A stretch of 64,000 bases of DNA from Canna indica (taxonomy: Eukaryota > Streptophyta > Magnoliopsida > Zingiberales > Cannaceae): NCBI GenBank assembly GCA_034359265.1, contig CP136891.1, positions 54,576,501 to 54,640,500 on the forward strand. Direction: 5' to 3'. Positions 21,548 through 32,990 of this stretch are shown in pieces. The stretch's first letter is position 1; each line of letters starts with the position of its first letter. The notes under the pieces are model-generated. The model searched no databases, was not told the DNA's origin, and saw nothing but the letters and a program-made list of their open reading frames with translations. The translations under genes were made by a program, and so were the position numbers.

Positions 21548-24500
21548 TGAAAGAAATAGTACCCTTGAGCCAATCACTTATTGATGTGTAGGGAACTATT
21601 TTTTATTAATGAATAATATGAGATGACTTTTCATCATATGTTGCATCTATATTTTATATATATTAGATTCTGATCAACCCCATGAACTTGGACAATTGAT
21701 TCCAAGGCCATGATGTGATCATGCCAGTGAGACTTAGAATCCAAATGCTCATGTTCTAAATGTTCCCACTCGTAGGATCACCAATTATCAATTGATGATT
21801 TCGGATAGACTAGTGCATTTGGTACATGCCTTATACGATAAAGGGTAGGTGATCTCACAGTTACCTATGAGCCATCATTATAGTACAAGTGCAGGTGCTC
21901 ATTAGAGAAAGAGTTCACTGAATGGACCTACACGAGGAACACAGAATGAAATCCTTACATGAGTGGCAATAAGATGTTCCTCGGGTGATAGTAGGTGCAA
22001 GCGGTTGTTGGTGAAATGGCCACACTAGAGGGGGGGTGAATAGTTTGTTAACTAAATCTTATCGCCTAAATTCGATTTTAAACGTTTCTTAGATTACTTA
22101 GGCAATTCACGATTGAATGACTAACTGCGGAAGCGATAAATGATAAAGTAATTAATACAAATAAGATATCAATGCTAACACAATGATTTATAGTGGTTTG
22201 GCCCCAATGCCTACTCCACTACCTAAGCACCCCACTTAGGATTTCCAAACTAAACTTTACTAGATTAATCTTGTTTTCCTTACAATGAGGATATTAACCC
22301 GAAGAGTCTCACTCTCAACCTAAGACACTTCCACACCCGGAAGTCTCCGCCTTCTTACTGAGAGCACTCTTCCACCTCAACCCAAGGGACAACTCAACTA
22401 ATCCTAGTAAACTAAGTTTACACTAGTGGAATTAAGCCTCAAACACAAAGGCAACCACCCAATTTCAAGACCTAACAACCTAGGTCTTCACAAGCTCAAA
22501 TCCAATGAAATAAATAAGAAAATATACAAGTAATGGAGCAAAAATACAACAATACAAATACTTAGCTCCAACACAATGAATCCTAGCTTCTCTTGATGCC
22601 TTGATGATGAATCAAATCAAACTTGAAGGCAAACTCAAAGAATGAGAGATCAAACTACGATTTGTCCAAGTAATGGCTCAATGAAAGCTTGAAAATGATT
22701 AAGGATGGCTCAATGAAGTGTAGGAGTGATCAAAAGTATCAAAGGAAGGCTGGGGCATAGGTATTTATAGAGCCATGAAGGAGGCTCGGGTGAAGCATTG
22801 CTCAACGACACGAAAACTAGCCGTTTTCTGCCTTCTGGTCGATTGCCGGTCGATCGCCGATCGATCGAGCGAGCGACCGAAGGCAATCTGCCGCTTTTGG
22901 GCAATGTTCGGTCGACCGGTCAGTCGATCAAAATGCCTTCTCCATCGGTCGGTCGATGGAACCTGGGCAGGGCAGATTTCTTTGCTTTGTTTGTTCATTT
23001 TCTGGTTCCGTCTTTGCTTAGTCTACTTATATAATATTTACTAACTTTAAAACATAAATGATTATCCTCCTTTGGATTCAATAAAAATATCTAAAAAATC
23101 AAAATCCTTAAGAATCAAAATTTAGTTTTTGGGGTCTAGTACAAAATTTCAGAAAATAGAAATTTTCTAATCTCCTGGGTCAAATATGAGTATGCTAAAG
23201 GCTTCCAAAAATTCCTTTTAAATACTTTGTTATCTAGTTTTTACCCAAAGAACAATTACTACCATTTTTTGTGTCAAAAAAATGTCTAGGTCATATAGCC
23301 CTCCAAGGAGCTCCCTAGGTTTAGTGAATTTTAGGACGGTTTTCAGGTTTTCAGGTTTTCATATTTTGGGGTCCGGATTTGGTTTTTTGATTCTTTGCAT
23401 CATAAAGAGGATTACATTACATTCTAGACATCCCAAACCTAAACTCTAACTTCCTAAAGAATCCCGAGCGTCGACGAGCGTCCTTGCCGATTTCGCCGAT
23501 TTCTCAATTTTTCCGAAAGGGGACGTCAAGCGCTAACCGACTTGGAATCTGAAAGATTTCTCAATGAAACATTAGTTCCATGTTTGTTATCATCAAAACC
23601 GAGATTAATACCAAGGTTGAAAACCTTCAGCCAACAGCGGACCTTGTACTTGAGGTTGTCATGGTTACCTTGTGAGTGACGACCCATTGATGTATGACCC
23701 TCAGCATTATGTGCCAGGTATTACTGGGCATGAGGAAGCATTCATGGAGGTTGGTGTGCAACCAACATGGAATCAGTTACTCCTAGTGAGAGGAGATGAT
23801 GTCCTATGTGTCCCTGCAAGTGTCGATCGACTCGGGAATCTCTGGCTAGAGTAGACATGAAAGTCAAGAAGATATTTCTGACGTTTCATTATTGAGACCA
23901 CATCTTGGCGGGTGGAATATATATAAATTAGTATTAGGGTTTGACACTTCTTTCGTACCCTAGCCGACTTCGGGACGTTGTAACCAAGGGACTTAGTTGC
24001 ACGATAATTAATCACCGAAGGGCATTCGATCCCCTGTAGATTGAACCTCACACTATCCGGATAGTCATGACACGTTGCTAGACTTTAATCTTGACTTGTG
24101 AGTGGAGTCTTTTACGACCACACTAAACGAGTTTAGTGGTGGCTCGTAAGAATCGAATAGAAGTCGTTCTATTGGATCCGACTCTCCGTTATGCACAACT
24201 CACTGTTGGCTTAGTGTGGGGCCCAATGGGTCACACACAACAAGCTAACCTCGTAACGGACCGTATGAGATAAAGTCTAAATGCGACACTATATGTCTAC
24301 TAGCATGGACATGCTGCAACTTGATCACGGATCTCATTTACGAACATAATAGGGAAGATTATTCCTATAAGGAACGAATATGCGATGAAGTAGTTCCTCG
24401 ATAACCCTAATTTGTAGGGTATCCCTAAATTGTAGGGATTGACACATGATAAATCCTAATCAATAGGAATTTAATTTATAGTGATAAATTAAAGTTTATA

Positions 24501-25239
24501 TTTAGTTGGATTTAATTAATTTTGAATTAATAATAAATCCATTAAATATAAATTATTCTTTTGGAGGCAAACCTCAAAATATTTTGAATTTTGGGAAGAG
24601 GTTTTAAAAAGGGGGCGTCTACCTTGGTAGCCACCTACGCCCCTTATAAATAGGTGGCCTAACATCCTTCAATGGAGTTAAGCAAATTGGTTATTGATCT
24701 TGGACAAGAGCAAGGGCTTGGTTCTTGAGAGGCTTCTTGAAGAGAGAAGCTCAAAGAACTCCTCCTCATCGGCCATCTAAAGCTTCCTTTCCTAGTTTTG
24801 TGAAGCGGAATTGAAGGTCTCTTCCTCTTGGGTGTGTCATCTACTTCATCTTCTTGGAGGAGTCCAAGAAGAATAACGAGGTATTCCTTCATCTTCCTTC
24901 TCATTCCATGGTTTTCTCATCCCCTCTTCCTCCCTTTCAGTGCTCGGTTCTTGGTGGAAGGGTCGGCTTCACCTTGGTGCATTTCGGAGTTGAGATTGCC
25001 TCTCCGTTGAGCCACAACAAGTCTTGGTGTTCGCTGCCCTGTGGTTGCGAGGCGCTTGGTGTGGATTGTCCTTGGAGGACGTGCGCATGTGCGTCATACC
25101 ATCTGCAGTATACAGTATATCTTCTCCTTCTACTCGTTGATTGAATTCTTTAAATATTGCTAAAGTTGATCATTGTTTTTGGGTTAGTTTGAATTTTTTA
25201 AATCATTTTTTCCGTTGTGCTTCTTATTCCCATCCCACA
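21548..25239 (+). repeat. Copia LTR family B (B2), split by a family-A solo LTR
   Basis: The LTR starts TGAAAGAAATAGTACCC after the purine tract and ends CTTATTCCCATCCCACA at 25239. It is interrupted by a 1631-bp family-A LTR at 22006-23636; without it the LTR is about 2.06 kb. It has TATA-like CTTATAAATAGG at about 24642. It is inverted relative to B1, and together they form a large inverted repeat. Confidence 0.82.
22006..23636 (-). repeat. Family-A Copia solo LTR (A2)
   Basis: On the plus strand it runs TGTTGGTGAAATGGCC to ACCTTCAGCCAACA, flanked by GCGGT (22001-22005) and GCGGA (23637-23641), a 5-bp duplication with one mismatch. Both LTR ends are complete. It contains the palindrome-rich CGATCG block at about 22838-22966. 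No internal region. Confidence 0.85.
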
Positions 25240-25515
25240 CGACCCCCATTAAAAGCCATCACGAAAAGTCACCTTTCTTATAGTGTAAAACTAGTTTGAA
25301 AATTCTAAGCGGAGTGCTTAGGTAGTGGAGTAGGCAGGGAGGCCGAACCACTATAAATCTCTTTGTTTTTATTGCTACTTTGCGCGTTGAATACATGACT
25401 TGCTTATTCGTTTCTGCATTCATTTAGTAGTTGAATTGTACATTAACCTAATTAATCAAGAAACGATACGATTAAAATTGAATTTAGGCTAAAAATTAGC
25501 AAACACATTATTCCT
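25240..25515 (+). repeat. Family-A LTR 3' fragment (A1, part 3)
   Basis: It matches the 3' third of family-A LTRs (AAGCGGAGTGCTTAGGTAG, then CCGAACCACTATAAATC) and stops at about 25515, short of the usual GGCCATTTCACCAACA end. It is collinear with 15305-15861 and 20959-20989. Confidence 0.72.
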
Positions 25516-25707
25516 CATTAAGGTACATATAACCTAGGAGAGCGTCCAAAAAACAGAGGACCAATATAGGACAAAGATTGCAAAAGTATAACACATGATA
25601 TATATGCAACGAAAAGACAGTGAACTATTAAACTTGAACAATTGTCAAATAACAATCCAAGGGATATAACAAAGTATTAAAAGAAAAAGAATCTATCAAA
25701 ACACTAA
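25516..25707. other. AT-rich spacer
   Basis: No gene or repeat boundary is visible apart from the TAA that flanks the MITE. Confidence 0.5.
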
Positions 25708-25933
25708 TGGTATGTTTGTTTCGTTGGATAGAAAAAAATTGGATTGGAAGAAAAACGAGGGATGGTTGGATATAAATTTTTTAAATTCGGTGTATATTGG
25801 ATATAAATATTTTTTTATTAATATTTTCTTTTAATCCATGCATTAAACAAATAATGGATAGTAATTTATTTCTTAATGAATAGTAATTTATCTCTTATCC
25901 TTTTATTTTTTATCCTATAAAGCAAACATACAG
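25708..25933. mobile_element. Tourist-like MITE (PIF/Harbinger type)
   Basis: A 226-bp AT-rich unit with inverted ends TGGTATGTTTGTTT and, on the complement of its right end, CTGTATGTTTGCTTT. It is flanked on both sides by TAA (25705-25707 and 25934-25936), the usual trinucleotide target of Tourist elements. No coding capacity. The family call is by structure only. Confidence 0.65.
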
Positions 25934-25936
25934 TAA

Positions 25937-26640
25937 AAATAGAAAACTGCATTGGAGTGCACATCCTCCACCATATCTAAGTAATCCTCTTCAAGTACAA
26001 ATGACTCATACCTGCAATCGGAGACAAGCACAAGGAAAGTCAACAAGATGTTGAGTCAATATGATAGACACAATGGTAATAACTTGAGATGATATGAATG
26101 ATGTCTCATAAACCATGTATACCAAACTACAATACTAAGAGCTAACTCATAGCACTCATCACTACAATAAATTTTACATGACTCATGAAAGAGACACTTT
26201 ATCCTACTACGAACCATGCCATATGCAACTCTATATTATCATATCAAATCATATTATAAAACACGTCATGCAACTCTACTATATCAAGCTAAATTATACT
26301 AAGAAATACACTATATATGTCTACCACATTATATCCAACTATACAGTGTATCATACTATGCAACAGTATTATGTCATACCTATCAAGAATGAAGTTAGCT
26401 AATAAATATGATTTCTCCCTACCCTCTCAAGCAACCAAGAATGGTATTCCTTGCCCACTCAAGCAAAGAGGACGAGTATATGAAAATACTCTATAGGCAC
26501 TATGCATGTGCTCGCATGTCGTAGAGCATTCATAGATTATCGATATCCACACTCAAGAACTCCTCAAGTTTCAATGGACCGCAAAGTGTCCCCACCAATA
26601 GCCCAAAAACTAAGAGCCACAAGTAGGTTAATGCAATGGC
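25937..26640. other. Unassigned AT-rich stretch
   Basis: AT-rich DNA with ATAT/ACTATA-rich patches (26220-26400). No domain or repeat is recognised. Confidence 0.5.
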
Positions 26641-26900
26641 CTATTTGCGAGGGCAACGTAAAGACATAACTAGAAAAATTGTAATTCGCAACGGCCATAT
26701 TTTCGACGGCAAATACAACGGTCTCAAATGCGACGATTCTACGACCGTTGAGATTGGCCGTCGCACTGTCAAAATAGTCACAACAGCACGGCGAGCACAG
26801 AGTCCGCCTTCACAGGCTTAAGTACTTAGCAATGACAAGGCGGTGGTTTCACGATTGCCTTTCGCGATCGTCAGTTGTCGCTGCAAAACCATCAGAGATC
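26641..26900. repeat. Possible CACTA-type terminal region, degenerate
   Basis: The string ACTAGAAAAATTGTAATTCG (26669-26688) resembles the inside of a CACTACTAGAAAAATT terminus, and the next 200 bp hold repeated short motifs of the GCAACGG/CGACGG type in both orientations, as in CACTA subterminal regions. The terminal CACTA itself is degraded to CATAACTA and no second end or target duplication is found. Confidence 0.35.
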
Positions 26901-27115
26901 CAATATTTCAACCCGTGCACGATCCATCATCTCTCTCTCTCTCTCTCTGTCTCGAGCCGTCGAAACCCTAGCCGCCGCAAATAAATATTATTTTAATGAG
27001 AAAAAGAGAATGATATTATATGGCAATTGCCCCCCCCCCTCCCTTCTACATGGCTCTGTCACTGACTTTGACTAGTGTAAGCTTTGAATCCTCATTCAAC
27101 TTCCATTAACCATCA
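26901..27115. other. Intergenic stretch with a (CT)9 microsatellite
   Basis: A CT run at 26931-26948 and a C-rich run near 27029-27039. Nothing else recognised. Confidence 0.55.
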
Positions 27116-27755
27116 TTAACTCACCTCTATTTGGTGGTTTCGCTTACAAACAAACAAGAAACCTTTCGTATCCAAATGAGTTTCGGTCCTTGGGGGTAAA
27201 TAGACTAAGAATCCAAAGTGTCCTAGCAACACTTGAATTTTTCTTAAATGCACAATCATGAATAGCATTACCATAGACACTACAACAAAAATAATGTCCA
27301 TGAAACTTTTTTTTGGGTTCATTCATTTTGTGGTCACGAGGTTTAAAGGTAGAATGTTTAGCATGAGAGGCATGATGAGAATGAGCATTCTTAAATAGAA
27401 CATTTTACTCTCTAGAATTTTAAATGGATAAACATTTTTCATTTCATTTACTTTCTCGTTTAAGTTCAAAACCTCATTTCTGAAATCATTCATGGATGTA
27501 TATAAAGCTTGGATTTGAGATTTCAACGTGCAATTTAATTCTTGATTTTTGACTTTTCACTTTTCAAAACCTCATTTTCTATTTTGAAATCATTTCTAAA
27601 ATCCTTACCTTTAAGTTTCAAACTATTTTTCAAGCTCTCATTATCATTTTGCAAGCTCTCATTTTTGGTTCTTATATTTTTAGCTTCTAGTTTCGATGCA
27701 TCATAGAACGGATCAATCATGTTACCTTTTAACTTTTCATTTTCAAATTTCAATA
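27116..27755 (-). pseudogene. Copia gag remnant, coiled-coil part and decayed zinc knuckle
   Basis: Read leftwards from 27753, the frame gives a Lys/Glu/Asn-rich, coiled-coil-like segment (repeats of NESLKN, KIENEVLKSEKSKI), then around 27300 a sequence in which a CX2CX4HX4C knuckle can still be traced (YFCCSVYGNAIHDC, with the first Cys and the His lost). Such a coiled coil plus knuckle is typical of gag in SIRE/Maximus-type Copia elements. Frame breaks occur at about 27323 and 27530. It is cut at 27756 by family-A LTR A3. Confidence 0.55.
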
Positions 27756-30704
27756 TGTTGGCCTAAGGTTTTCAACCTTGGTCTTAATCTCGGTTTTGAT
27801 GATAACAAACATGGACTTGATGTTTTCATTGAGCAATTGCCTTAGATTCCAAGTTGGGTTGCGTGCGATGTCTATGATTGAAAAAATGATGAAATCGGTA
27901 AAAATCGGAAGGACACTCATCGACGCTCGAAATTCGTCAAGAAGTTAGATTATATGTCTAGGATGTCTAAAATGAATGTTTAATCTTCATTATGATGCAA
28001 CGACCCTACAACCCGAACCCAAAACCTAAAAAATTAGCCTGAACCTGATTATCGGCTAAACCTCGATCGATCGAATGGACCAACGATGCTTTTTCTAGTT
28101 GTTCCAATCCATTGGACCCAAGCCATACACCCATGTTTCTCTATAAATATGGGTTACCATCCTTAAGTATTATTGTTGATATTGAGCCACAATATAAACC
28201 CTTGCAAGCCTTCTTGAGCCCATCTTTGTGAAAATCCTAGTTTGATATTCAATTCTTGATCTAGCCTTTGAACCCTCAAAGATTCATCTTCTCAAGGTGT
28301 TGGGGTGTGGAGAGAATACGCAGCGGAAAATAGCAAAAAAAACATATTTCAAAAAATCTTAAGAACACCCCGAAAATAGTGATCTACTTTAGCGACACAA
28401 AGAAATCCAATAGGTGAGCCAAGTAGCAGTTTTATACCTTTAGCCGAAAGGGAAGAAGAGCTACTCCGATCCCGACTTCGAGACGAATACGTGCACATCC
28501 TCCAATGATAGTCCACACCAAGCACATCGCAACACGGGGGCAGCGACCACACGGGCTCGCCGTGGTTCAACGGACGGGCTTCTCAATCTTCTAATTGCAC
28601 CAAATACGGGTCAACCCTTCCACCAAGAATCGGGCAGCAAGCAAAGGGAGAAGGACGATGAGAAACATCGGAATGAATTCACACAAGATGAAAGTACATT
28701 GCTTGAATTTTTGGACTCCTCCAAATCCCCAACTCGACAGCGATTTTCAGCGATGAAAACTCTAGCAAGACTTCCCAAAGCTTGCGGATAGTTGAGGTGG
28801 AAGAAAGAGAGGTTCGGCTGGTATGGTTGGACGGGGAGATGACCAAGAAATAGACTAAGGTGGTTCGACTATAAGCCACTCCCTTTTGTAGGTGGTTCTC
28901 CAACCCTAGGTTGGTTAGGGATATGCGACCTAAAATTTCTCCCAAGGGTTGGCTACAGTAGCCGACCCAAAAAATAGATGAGGCACGGAATTCAAATTCC
29001 AACCTCATCCTCCAACCGACTCCCCAATAAATGGGTAGTTAAAATTTCGACCCCTAGTTGTTAGGGAGTCAAAAAACCAGCTCCCTAACTATTATGGAGT
29101 GATAGCCGCATCTTAGACCAAGCCATACAAGGCTTGGTCTCATGTTTCAAATTCGAATTCGAAACCAAGTAACTATTCAAAATATTCGCCCATTTTCCCA
29201 CCATGGCAAAATCGACCCAACCCAAACCATGTGCCGGTTCATCCCATGAACCGGACCATGGGTTTGGTTCGGTTCATCCCATGAATCATACCAAAGGGTT
29301 GGTTGATACATATCATGTGCCAAACCCTACTAATTAGGGTTTCGAGGAACTCCTTTCTCTGGTACGTTTAATTCATTCGAATGGGAAATGATTTTCTCTA
29401 TTTTGTTCGTAGTCAAGAATAGTGATCGTGTCGCGACATGTCCGTGCTAGCAAACAATAAGTGTCACATTCAAACTTTATCCCATAAAGCCTGTTACGAG
29501 AGAAGCATGTTTGTATGTGACCCATTGGGCCATACACTAAGCCAGTAGTGAGTTGTGCATAATGGAGAGTCGAATTCGATATAACACATTTTATTCGAAT
29601 TTCCACGAGCCACCACTAGACCCCTTTAATGTGATCGTGCGAGACTCAACTTACAAGTCAATATTGTTATCTAGCAACATGTCATGACTACCCGAATAGT
29701 GTGAGGTTCAATCTATAGGGATCGAACACCCTTTGGTGATTAGTTCTTGTGCAATCAAATTCTTCAGTTACACAATGTCCCGAATGCAGCTAGGGTATGA
29801 AAGTCGTGTCAAACCCTAATTTTGATCCATATATATTCCACTCCCTCAAGTCGTCATCTCAACCATGAACAGTCGGAAACCCTTTGCCAACTTTCATATA
29901 TACTCTAACGAGAGATTCCCACGTCGACACTTGCTGGAGCACATACGATATTCTCTCATCTTACTAGGAGTAACTGATTCCTTGTTGGTTGCTTACACAC
30001 GACTCTATGAGCCATGCTAGGAAATACACCAAAATGATAGATCGTCATTAAAAAGATGACCATGACAACCTCGGGTCCGAGGATTACGATACTTGCACCT
30101 ACTATCATTTGAGGAACATCCTATTGACAGACATTTAAGGATTCCATTTGACGTTCCTCGAACGGGTCCGTTCAGTGAACTCATTTTCCAATGAGCACCT
30201 ACACTTATAGGTAACTGTGGTCAGCTGCTCCCTACGATAGGGCGTGTACCATGTGCACTAGTCTTGTCGGAGTCATCGATCCCCTACTCGGTGATCCTAC
30301 AACTAGGAACATTTAGAACTAGGCCCTCAAGATTCTAAGTCTCACTAGCATGATCTCATCGTGGCCCTAGAATTATAGCCCTGGTTCATGGGGTTCACCA
30401 CATTCTATTAACAATATAAAGATGCAGCATATGATGAAAAGTTCCCTCATTATATTCATCACCCTTGAATAGTCCCTCAATACAATGACATGTGGTTGAC
30501 TTGAGGGTACTATATTGTTTTGTTTATTGTGTTGGAGCTAAGTATAAATTATTTTGTTTATTGCTCAATTTATTGGAGTATTTTGTGATTTATTTCTATG
30601 TATTTGAAAGTGTGATTGACCTAGTGTGTTAGGTCAAAAGTTTCGTAGTTGCCTTAGTGTAGCGGCATAAGTCCATCGGTGTAAACTTAGTTTGCTAGGG
30701 TTAG
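27756..30704 (+). repeat. Family-A Copia LTR (A3), split by B3 and cut by A4
   Basis: It starts TGTTGGCCTAAGGTTTTC at 27756, runs to about 28297, is interrupted by family-B LTR B3, and resumes near 30526 with GTTGGAGCTAAGTAT as in A6 and A7. It ends at 30704, where another family-A LTR in reverse begins. Confidence 0.78.
28298..30521 (-). repeat. Family-B Copia solo LTR (B3) inside A3
   Basis: On the plus strand it begins TGTTGGGGTGTGGAG and ends near GGGTACTATATTG (about 30516, right end uncertain by a few bases). Its interior matches B1 and B2, including the TGATTAGTT and GTCATGACTAC segments and the stretch with GTTCATGGGGTTC. No internal region is attached. A clean target duplication is not seen. 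Confidence 0.72.
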
Positions 30705-31898
30705 TGTGGTTCAAATACCCACACTAGAAGGGGGGTCGAATAGTGTGTGATCAAATTTTAGCTTCAATTTTAGTCTTTTCGGTTTTAAGCAACCTAGCTC
30801 TTGAACTTAAGTTCTTCGAATGTGAATGCTATGGATGATTAACTAAGCACGCTAATGAAGAAAACAAGCAAGTAAAGATCAATGCAAACAAGAACAATAT
30901 ATAGTGGTTCGGCCAACCCGCCTATTCCACTACCTTGGCTCCTCACCAAGGATTTTTAATCTCAACACTTTATAGACGAAATGTTTTCCTAATAATATAA
31001 TGAGGATTTAATTCTCAACCATTTGAGAAGACCTCAACACCTATTCTCTAGCAAGACAAATTTATACAACACACCAAGGTGATTCACAAGCACACCTTGC
31101 AAGATAAGTTATCGAATCGATCAAACAAGATGAAAACATAATAAAAGGAGCAATAACTGTAAAACAAACTTGATGTGCTCCTTTAACCGCTCTCCTAGAC
31201 TTCCAACGCCTCAAGAAGATGAAGAGCTTTGCCTTGAGAGGGTTGAAGAATGAAGACCACCACTTGAGAGAGTAGAAGTGAAGATTAGGGCTTTAAATGA
31301 CTCTTTGAAGGCTCAAAACTTAAGCATTTACTCAATGAAAAGTTGGGAACCTTTGGAGGCTGAAACTAGCTGTATTTATAGAGGGGATGAGGGTAGTTGG
31401 GCTCAACTAGCCCGTTCAACGGATCTATTTAGATCCGTTAGGCAATCTGGTCGACCACCGACCGATCCTCGATCGATCGAGGTTTGGCCACGGGTCAACC
31501 GAATGGCTTCTGGAAAGCTTCCAAAGAGCTTCCAATCGATCCTCGAGCGATCGTCGGTCAACCGAGGATCAACTGAGATTCGGCCGAAACCCTTATCAGT
31601 TTCCTGAAATTGATTTATGTGTTGATTTTTTAGCTTACATGGGAAATCTTTGTAATGGGTTTGGTTCATGTCCTAGGGATATATTACAATCAATTCTAAG
31701 CCTAAACCTTGGATTCAACTCGATTATAACACGATTGCCACTAGAGCCATTTTTACTTGATTCTTAGCATTTTTTCGGATGAACTTTGTAGGCGTATCAT
31801 TCTATCAATCTGAATCAAAAACTTAACAAATGGATTAGATACATGTTTGTTATTATCAAAATAGAGAGTGAGACCTAGGTTGAACCCTTGGGCCAACA
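30705..31898 (-). repeat. Family-A Copia 3' LTR (A4)
   Basis: On the plus strand it begins TGTGGTTCAAATACCCACAC and ends CTTGGGCCAACA at 31898. Unlike A2, it is followed by internal sequence: the complement of 31899-31910 is the purine tract AAAAGGGGAGAT. This shows that family A is a Copia element with the common GGGGAGATTGTTGG junction. It includes the palindrome-rich block at about 31446-31583. Confidence 0.78.
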
Positions 31899-32334
31899 AT
31901 CTCCCCTTTTTGATGATGACAACGTTAACATGAAAAATAAGCAATTCTAAGTGATGATAAGTTCTCATTTATGAGTTTATGAATAAAAACTTAGGCTCCC
32001 CTTATCAACATGCATATCTAAGAGATATCTCCCCCTATCTATATGGATCATAAAACAAATGTGACCAACTCTTTCCTCCTTTTGACATCAATTAAAAAGA
32101 GCAAGAGTGCAAGGTACTTTTAATGAGTTTCATCATGAAAACCAAGAAATCCATAAAATCAAATATCATCTACCACTATAGTTGTTCCTACCGATGTAAG
32201 CCTATGAAAGGAAAACATCAATAAACCGCAAAGCCCCATTACAAGGCATTACTTATAAGTGTGATGATATCATAAAAACTAATTTTTCAAAGAGACATGC
32301 AATTTTTGAAAGCTTAAACATGTGGAAGAGTACA
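31899..32334 (-). other. Copia 3' internal non-coding region attached to A4
   Basis: The stretch next to the purine tract holds repeated CTCCCC motifs and short AT-rich runs, as in the spacer between Pol and the 3' LTR of SIRE-like elements. No RNase H coding is readable. The boundary with the LINE remnant at about 32335 is approximate. Confidence 0.5.
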
Positions 32335-32990
32335 AATACCTTTTATTTTAGAAAAAGAATACTTGTATTAATCAAGAGACTTGAATTTTACAAGTTAGAG
32401 GGAATGAGGAAGGAGAAAATAAAGGGAAAGAATATACATCCAAACCAAAATTAACTAGAGCAAATTTTAAATAAGTTAGCACCCTCAACACTACTAGAAT
32501 AATAGTTTTCAGCAACGGCCGCCCAAGCCATTGCAATCACTAACGGCTTACCAACGGCCGCTGCGGCCATCATGATTGGAGGTTGGCCATCAAAGTTTAA
32601 ATAAGTTGGCACCCTCAATGGCCAGCTCAAGAGAAGATTTCTTCTTTCTATCAAAACATCGAAGGTTGTGTTCATACCAAATCTTCCAATGCCATATCAT
32701 GATTGCTCTAAACTTGAGCAACACATATTTATGTGATCCACCATGGACTAAGAGGTTCCAAGGGTGGAAGTTCGGGTGGAAGAAGGTGATATTACTCAGA
32801 TTCAAAAGGATATTCCATCCTTCAATTATGAATTGACAGTTAAAAAGGATATGATTGATCGTTGCATATTCTGTTCCTACTTGAGAGTCAAGTCTACCAG
32901 TCTGGTCTGGTATATCTCCTTGTCTGGTTCAACACCGAAGGGGGGAGGGGGTAGGGCTGCAAAAGATACTCCGACGCCCAAGTTAGGGTG
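32335..32990 (-). pseudogene. LINE 3' remnant with zinc-finger-like RVT tail
   Basis: On the minus strand, ATINHILFNCQF (about 32850) matches the zf-RVT segment found after RT in plant L1-type LINEs, followed by WHWKIWYEHNLRCFDRKKK. The far left (32341-32400) reads on the minus strand as an A-rich LINE-like 3' end with TCTCTTGATTAATACAAG. A CACTA-type end is inserted at 32490. Only the last few hundred bases remain, with stops. Confidence 0.55.
32490..32592. mobile_element. CACTA-type terminal fragment
   Basis: It begins CACTACTAGAATAATAG, a CACTA-family terminus, and continues with ACGGCC/GGCCGT subterminal motifs. The other terminus is absent. It lies between two imperfect 26-bp direct copies (32463-32489 and 32594-32620) of LINE sequence. 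Confidence 0.5.

Noticed and set aside
26178..26402. Open frame of 74 codons rich in Tyr and Ile
   Set aside because: Low-complexity AT-rich sequence with no motif, splice context or neighbour to support it.
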